Below the pieces are notes generated by a model. That model ran no database searches and was not told where the DNA came from. It worked only from the letters and a program-made list of their open reading frames with translations. A DNA stretch of 10,408 nt from positions 1 to 10,408 of the forward strand of contig JBCBST010000113.1 in assembly GCA_039819115.1 (NCBI GenBank), read 5' to 3'. Origin of the DNA: JBCBST01 sp039819115 (GTDB lineage: Bacteria > Bacteroidota > Rhodothermia > Balneolales > Balneolaceae). A program made the position numbers and the translations under genes. Below, piece after piece: positions 6,461-10,408 of this stretch (positions are counted from its first letter, which is position 1; each line of letters starts with the position of its first letter).

Positions 6461-7679
6461 GGTTATTAAATGCCTCTGTGAAATCGATTTTGTAATTCTG
6501 AGTACCCGATATACTTGTCGGTATCCCTCCATACACACTAGTAAGCGTATCGGGTTGACTGTTCCAGGTTACGGTGTGTTCATCCCAGGGTTCGCTTATG
6601 ATAAAGAACTTAGCGTTATTTGGTCCCGATGAAGTGCGGTGCGCAATACCTACGGTCGGCTCATTACGCGATTGTAAGTAAAGAAAAACGCTGTCTGGTG
6701 CAGATTGGCACTGGTTTGGTGGAAAGTCCACATCAAATAGGGTTCTTGTGATAAAGGGAATGCCACCAGCTGTACTTGATTCTGCCCTCATATTAGGGAC
6801 CGTGCCATAATTGGAGTTTTCATAACGGCTGCTGCTGATAAGTTCAGCATCTTTACCGGTTTGGGGCGCAGGTTGAATGAAAACGTCTCCCTGTACTGGT
6901 TCAATAGCAATCTTAAGTGGCGTATTGGTATACATTTTTAAGTCGGAGGTTGCATACAGGTAGTCGTGGGAAATAGGCAAGGGCTGATCAGAGCTTAACG
7001 TAACACGCAGGCTATCATATTCATCTCTAACCGTGATCCTGGCTACTTCATCCTCAACGGTGGTGCGATAGGTATAGTCACCGGATGGATTGGAAATCAC
7101 AAGATCGGCATGAACAGAGTTATTCAGGGCATCGGTAACGCTTAATAAGAAGTTGAATAAGGTTACCTCTGTAAAGGTAAAACTGCTAATTCCAAAATCT
7201 TCGGCATCAAAAAACCGGGTTGATATGACCTGGATATTGACACTTGTGGTTTGATTTGCAGATATGCTGAAGTCCAGAGAAAGGGGGTGTTCTACATGTT
7301 GGGATAACTCTGATCCGGCTTTTGGAGAAGCAAACAGCACATTGGATTCTTCGTCAATGAGGTAAAATTCGTCCAGTTTATAATCACCCACGGGGAGCTG
7401 TATCTGCTCACTCATATATTCTTCGCCTAGTTTTAAAAAACTGATACGCCGGGAATTGAATGTGGTAGGTTCTCCGGACTGATGAGTGATGGTAATCACA
7501 ATTTCTGAGGCATCGTCAAATGTAAGCGCACTATCCTGTAGCGCTTTGAGCGGAGTGGTATCACTAAGTTCTACGGAGAGACTGCCCCATTCCTGATCTT
7601 CCGGGTTTGAGCTCTGGTTAGAGCAGGACAGAGAAAACAGGATAAGAACGGGCAATAGAACACAGAATGAGAATTTCAT
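6312..7679 (-). CDS. Lipoprotein with a C-terminal DNRLRE domain
   Basis: This 455-residue protein begins with a lipoprotein-type signal (residues 1-19, ending FSLSC), so Cys19 is the probable acylated residue. Ser at -3 is a loose lipobox, as is common in Bacteroidota. A Ser/Asn/acidic stretch (20-30) follows. Residues 32-155 begin with GSLSVEL and look like an Ig-like beta-sandwich; 170-265 look like further beta structure that I do not recognise. Residues 270-452 fit the DNRLRE family pattern: SNYGT (289-293), RTLFDVDF (312-319), FLYLQ (332-336), EPWDEHTVTWNSQP (363-376), YGFLMKL (417-423), FHSSDSDEPSKRPAWVLF (434-451). DNRLRE domains are beta-sandwich modules found in secreted and surface proteins, often beside carbohydrate-active or adhesive parts; no enzyme domain is present here. 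It probably sits on the outer membrane, perhaps binding a glycan. It follows the MFS gene on the same strand after 97 bp, but no functional link is evident. Confidence 0.85.
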   Translation of the reverse strand: MKFSFCVLLPVLILFSLSCSNQSSNPEDQEWGSLSVELSDTTPLKALQDSALTFDDASEIVITITHQSGEPTTFNSRRISFLKLGEEYMSEQIQLPVGDYKLDEFYLIDEESNVLFASPKAGSELSQHVEHPLSLDFSISANQTTSVNIQVISTRFFDAEDFGISSFTFTEVTLFNFLLSVTDALNNSVHADLVISNPSGDYTYRTTVEDEVARITVRDEYDSLRVTLSSDQPLPISHDYLYATSDLKMYTNTPLKIAIEPVQGDVFIQPAPQTGKDAELISSSRYENSNYGTVPNMRAESSTAGGIPFITRTLFDVDFPPNQCQSAPDSVFLYLQSRNEPTVGIAHRTSSGPNNAKFFIISEPWDEHTVTWNSQPDTLTSVYGGIPTSISGTQNYKIDFTEAFNNRFFESNPTDRYGFLMKLENEDGFRRLTFHSSDSDEPSKRPAWVLFGGDC

Positions 7680-7776
7680 ACGAGAAGGGATTAGTATTCC
7701 TATAGTGTAAAGGAAAAAGTATGAAGAGTATATGAAGTAGGTTAAGTTAGACGTAAAGAGTTAACAGAGAAATCAT

Positions 7777-9246
7777 TTAATCGATAGCCAGCTTTCGCAC
7801 CCGGCGTACTTCAAACTTCATGAGCAGGGATACCACTAAGGCAATCACAAACGCTCCTCCGAATACATATAAACTTTGCTGGTAGCTTTGTGTTTGCTCA
7901 TAGACATAAGCATTCAATAACGGCCCGACAATACCTGCCAGGGACCAGGCAGTTAAAATGAAACCATGGATCGTGGGCATTTCTTTTAACCCGAACAAGT
8001 CGCTGATATACGCCGGGATACTGGCAAATCCACCACCATAACAGGTTAAAATCACGAACGTCACAATCATAAATAAAATGGGGGCCGTAGTCAGGTTTGC
8101 CAGTAAGGGAAAGGCAATCATCTGGATGACGAAAAAAGCGACATACGTATTACTGCGACCGATATAATCCGAAAAAGAGGCCCAGAGAATGCGTCCGAAA
8201 CCGTTGAATAAGGAGATGCCCATCACCAGTAAGCTCGACATTTCCACCGAAAGCCGGACCATCTCATACCCCATCTTTTTGGCAGTGGCAATTACAGCAA
8301 TACCACAGGAAACATTGATAAAGAGCATAATCCACAAACCATAAAAACCCGGAGTTTTAAGAGCGGCTAACGCCGTTACATCGGGTACATTAATCACTTT
8401 TCGTTTGGAAGAGCCCGTACTCTGCCCCGAGAATTGTTCGGCATAATCAGCGGGTGGAGGAGCGATATATAAGGCACTGGGCAGCATCACCAGTAAATAG
8501 ATAATGCCTAAGGCTACAAATGCTGTAACGATAGATGACTTCTGGTAAAACACGACGGTACGGTACGGGGCATTTACTTCCTCCAGTTGTTCATAAGCCG
8601 CTGTACGCTCTTCACCCCGTCGTTGAAGGTCCATGAGCTGGTTTTCGGTTGTTTTATACTCTGCAAGACCGGGAACACCAGCTATTATTCGCGCTGCTTC
8701 CTGCGGATTGGTGGCCTGCAAATCGGTGTATTCTTTGGCTGTTACTTCTTTCGGAAGTACAAGCTCAGCCTGGGCTGGATTAAATACGTCAATGAGGTGA
8801 GCGCAAACCAATCCTCCAAAACCAAACCCCATAATAGCCAGCCCGGTAGCTAAACCTCGCCGGTCGGGAAACCATTTTACAAGCGTGGATACAGGAGAAA
8901 TATATCCCAAACCGAGTCCGACTCCGCTAACAACGCCGAAGAACAGGTAAAACAACCAAATGCTTTCGAGGTAACAGGCTAATGCGGAACCAAATAATCC
9001 CGTGGTAAAAAACGCAGCTGATAGTAGCCCGCCTTTTGATGGTCCATGTCGTTCAATGAACCGGCCAAGAACGGCAGCGGACAATCCCAGAAAGAAAATG
9101 GCAATACTAAACGCCATCGAGGTATTGGTGGCCGACCAGCCAAACGTGTTTTCAAGTGGCATCTTCCAGGCGCTGTAGGCATATACAGAACCGATTGAGA
9201 TGTGAACGCCTACGGCTGAAGTCGCAATAAGCCAGCGATTTTTCAT
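7777..9246 (-). CDS. MFS transporter of the oxalate/formate antiporter (OFA) family, substrate unknown
   Basis: This 489-residue inner-membrane protein has two six-helix halves. TM1 is at about 5-25 (with SIGSVYAYSAW), TM2 41-62, the MFS loop GRFIERHGPSKGG at 61-73, TM3 about 74-92, TM4 about 95-118 and TM5 about 131-154, after WFPDRRGLATG (125-135). TM6 is at about 236-260; TM7-12 lie between about 302 and 476, with GFGRILWASFSDYIGR (349-364) as the second-half loop motif. These features place it in the OFA/OxlT group. A charged insertion of about 75-80 residues (155-233) separates TM5 and TM6, and should be periplasmic. The Lys that OxlT uses in TM11 (Lys355) has no visible counterpart in the corresponding helix (about 426-447), so oxalate is not supported as substrate; a small carboxylate is the family expectation. 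The start at 9246 gives a normal N-terminus. It is divergent from the NRAMP-like gene, with 193 bp between. Confidence 0.9.
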   Translation of the reverse strand: MKNRWLIATSAVGVHISIGSVYAYSAWKMPLENTFGWSATNTSMAFSIAIFFLGLSAAVLGRFIERHGPSKGGLLSAAFFTTGLFGSALACYLESIWLFYLFFGVVSGVGLGLGYISPVSTLVKWFPDRRGLATGLAIMGFGFGGLVCAHLIDVFNPAQAELVLPKEVTAKEYTDLQATNPQEAARIIAGVPGLAEYKTTENQLMDLQRRGEERTAAYEQLEEVNAPYRTVVFYQKSSIVTAFVALGIIYLLVMLPSALYIAPPPADYAEQFSGQSTGSSKRKVINVPDVTALAALKTPGFYGLWIMLFINVSCGIAVIATAKKMGYEMVRLSVEMSSLLVMGISLFNGFGRILWASFSDYIGRSNTYVAFFVIQMIAFPLLANLTTAPILFMIVTFVILTCYGGGFASIPAYISDLFGLKEMPTIHGFILTAWSLAGIVGPLLNAYVYEQTQSYQQSLYVFGGAFVIALVVSLLMKFEVRRVRKLAID

Positions 9247-9250
9247 AACA

Positions 9251-9288
9251 ATCCCGATTTGTTAACCATCCCGACGGGGCAATCCCGA
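9251..9288. repeat. Three ATCCCGA repeats directly upstream of the MFS gene
   Basis: ATCCCGA occurs at 9251-9257, 9268-9274 and 9282-9288, just 5' of the MFS ATG at 9246. The first and third are preceded by CA and form identical 9-mers (CAATCCCGA), 31 bp apart. In the MFS transcript orientation they read TCGGGAT. They could be repeated protein-binding sites or part of a 5' UTR structure; no known operator is recognised. Confidence 0.4.
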
Positions 9289-9324
9289 AGGCGCTACATA
9301 GTTAAGGGAGCGATGTGAATGTTT

Positions 9325-9380
9325 GATGAAGTCGTCCAATCCGGCATAAGGTGAGCCTGTTCCTGAAGAACAGCTTCATC
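9325..9380. promoter_or_regulatory. Nested inverted repeats between the divergent transporter genes, possible operator
   Basis: CTGTTC (9357-9362) and GAACAG (9368-9373) form a perfect 6-bp inverted repeat around CTGAA. GATGAAG (9325-9331) pairs with CTTCATC (9374-9380), which directly abuts the inner repeat. The position in the middle of the 193-bp divergent region suits a dimeric regulator controlling one or both transporters. It is not followed by a T run and is unlikely to be a terminator. No specific regulator family can be named. Confidence 0.35.
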
Positions 9381-9439
9381 GATATAGAGACTCTTTAAAC
9401 ACCCTTTCATTTTTCCTTATTTCGGAGAATCTTATATCT

Positions 9440-10408
9440 ATGCCTTTCTCATGGTTAAAAAGCTATTTTGGTCCCAGCACGTTGGTAACGGCAGCATTCA
9501 TTGGACCGGGTACCATTACCGTGTGCACCCTTGCCGGTGCCAATTACGGATACACGCTACTTTGGGCGCTTTTATTTTCTGTTTTGGCCACCGTGTTTTT
9601 GCAGGAAATGTCGGCGCGACTGGGTTTAATTACCCAATCCGGTTTTGGAGAAGCGATACGGGAAGGGATTTCGTATCCCCCGCTTAAATGGGCCGCTATT
9701 CTGCTGGTTCTTAGTGCTATCGGAATGGGTAATGCGGCCTACGAAGCCGGTAATATCAGTGGTGCCGTGCTTGGGCTTAACGAATTGTTTGGGTTTTCGT
9801 TTTCGGGTACGGTCAATGGATGGGCAATAGGTATAGGTTCGCTAGCCGGAATGATCCTGTTTGTGGGTTCTTACAAAACCCTGGAGCGTGTTTTAATCGG
9901 GGCAGTAGGTGTTATGAGCCTGGTGTTTGTGGGTATGGCCATTCTGGTAAAACCCGATATCCAAAGGGTATTGCAGGGTTTGCTGATCCCGACCCTGAGC
10001 CCTTCTTCCATGCTCACTGCCCTTGCCCTGGTTGGTACTACTGTAGTACCGTACAACCTGTTTCTGCACGCAACCGCCGTACAACAACGATATCACGAAC
10101 CAGGCCAGCTCTCTGCCCTGCGTAAAGAGAATGTAACGGCAATACTCCTGGGTGGTGTGATATCAATGGGTGTCGTAATAACCAGTGCGGCTGCTTTTTT
10201 TGGTAGTGATATGAACATCGCGTCAGCAGCCGATATGGCATCACAACTGGAGCCCGTTCTGGGTAGTTTTGCCCCCACCTTTCTGGGGTTAGGGTTATGC
10301 GCAGCAGGTCTTACCTCTGCGATAACAGCTCCTTTGGCAGCAGCTTATGCAGTTCGGGGCGTGTTGGGTTGGGATGCACAAAAAGATAAGCGCAAGTTTA
10401 TGGCGGTA
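9440..10408 (+). CDS. NRAMP/SLC11-family transporter with altered metal-site motifs, 3' end missing
   Basis: The frame is open from the ATG at 9440 to the window end (323 codons, no stop), so the C-terminal part of a protein usually over 400 residues is missing. Helices and spacing follow the NRAMP (LeuT-fold) pattern: TM1 about 14-33, TM2 about 39-60 with LQEMSARLG (54-62), TM3 about 84-105, and TM6 with VVPYNLFLHA (202-211). In classical Mn/Fe NRAMPs the metal is held by DPGN in TM1 and by the Met of an MPHN-like motif in TM6. Here the matching positions are GPGT (22-25) and VPYN (203-206), so the coordinating Asp, Asn and Met are all replaced. In TM3 the usual TDLAE-like segment reads NAAYE (98-102): the acidic Glu remains, the Asp does not. 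I recall GPGT-type relatives in Bacteroidota, so this is probably a divergent subfamily and not a decayed gene. Metal or other cation transport is likely but the substrate is open. A weak GGAG lies 12 nt upstream of the start. Confidence 0.88.
   Translation, partial: MPFSWLKSYFGPSTLVTAAFIGPGTITVCTLAGANYGYTLLWALLFSVLATVFLQEMSARLGLITQSGFGEAIREGISYPPLKWAAILLVLSAIGMGNAAYEAGNISGAVLGLNELFGFSFSGTVNGWAIGIGSLAGMILFVGSYKTLERVLIGAVGVMSLVFVGMAILVKPDIQRVLQGLLIPTLSPSSMLTALALVGTTVVPYNLFLHATAVQQRYHEPGQLSALRKENVTAILLGGVISMGVVITSAAAFFGSDMNIASAADMASQLEPVLGSFAPTFLGLGLCAAGLTSAITAPLAAAYAVRGVLGWDAQKDKRKFMAV

Noticed and set aside
7680..7776. A promoter between the MFS and lipoprotein genes
   Set aside because: TACTTTTT and TATACT resemble -7/-10 elements, but no partner element is found at correct spacing, so no promoter is called.
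7777..9246. Specific assignment as oxalate:formate antiporter OxlT
   Set aside because: The TM11 lysine needed for oxalate in OxlT is not seen, and the large TM5-TM6 insertion is foreign to it. Only the family is supported.
9357..9373. LexA box in the divergent region
   Set aside because: CTGTTC-N5-GAACAG has the CTG and CAG ends of a LexA box, but the spacing is one base longer than in E. coli, and neither neighbour is an SOS gene.
9451..10125. Plus-strand frames at 9451-9687, 9645-9830 and 9820-10125
   Set aside because: They overlap the NRAMP-like gene in other frames. The 9440 frame is open to the window end and clearly encodes the transporter.

Overview
The window is a 10.4 kb chromosomal stretch from what looks like a Bacteroidota-type bacterium, probably a marine Balneolota/Rhodothermota relative. 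The reasons are a CarB that ends before the allosteric domain, an NRAMP-like transporter with a GPGT motif in TM1, a DNRLRE-domain lipoprotein, almost no Shine-Dalgarno sequences, and a mid-range GC content judged by eye. The lineage is an inference, not a measurement. No RNA gene, CRISPR array, insertion sequence or phage signature is visible.

Layout. Positions 1-260 carry no gene I can support. Two plus-strand genes of unknown function follow (261-623 and 620-1969), joined by an ATGA overlap. The second encodes a probable exported outer-membrane beta-barrel protein. They run head-on, with a 4-bp gap, into the minus-strand carbamoyl-phosphate synthase operon: carA (4943-6061) then carB (1974-4802), separated by 140 bp that contain a GC-rich palindrome. 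Upstream of carA, also on the minus strand, are a DNRLRE-domain lipoprotein (6312-7679) and an OFA-type MFS transporter (7777-9246). Divergent from these is a plus-strand NRAMP/SLC11-family transporter (9440 onward), cut off by the window end.

The most interesting signal is the carA leader. Reading toward carA there is a perfect 8-bp hairpin (6186 to 6159), an ATGATG start (6161), a U-rich tract (6150 to 6124) and a strong intrinsic terminator ending in eight U (6126 to 6093). This is followed by only 31 nt before the carA ATG. An open reading frame of 39 codons starts at the ATGATG, reads straight through the U tract and the terminator, and stops 20 nt inside carA. That is the architecture of the E. 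coli pyrBI attenuator (UTP-sensitive pausing, a leader peptide translated through the terminator), here in front of carAB. CarB also lacks the C-terminal domain through which E. coli CarB senses UMP, so pyrimidine feedback may have moved from the enzyme to its transcription. This is an inference and needs comparative and experimental support.

CarA and CarB together make carbamoyl phosphate for pyrimidines and arginine. The two transporters and the lipoprotein show no obvious functional link to them.
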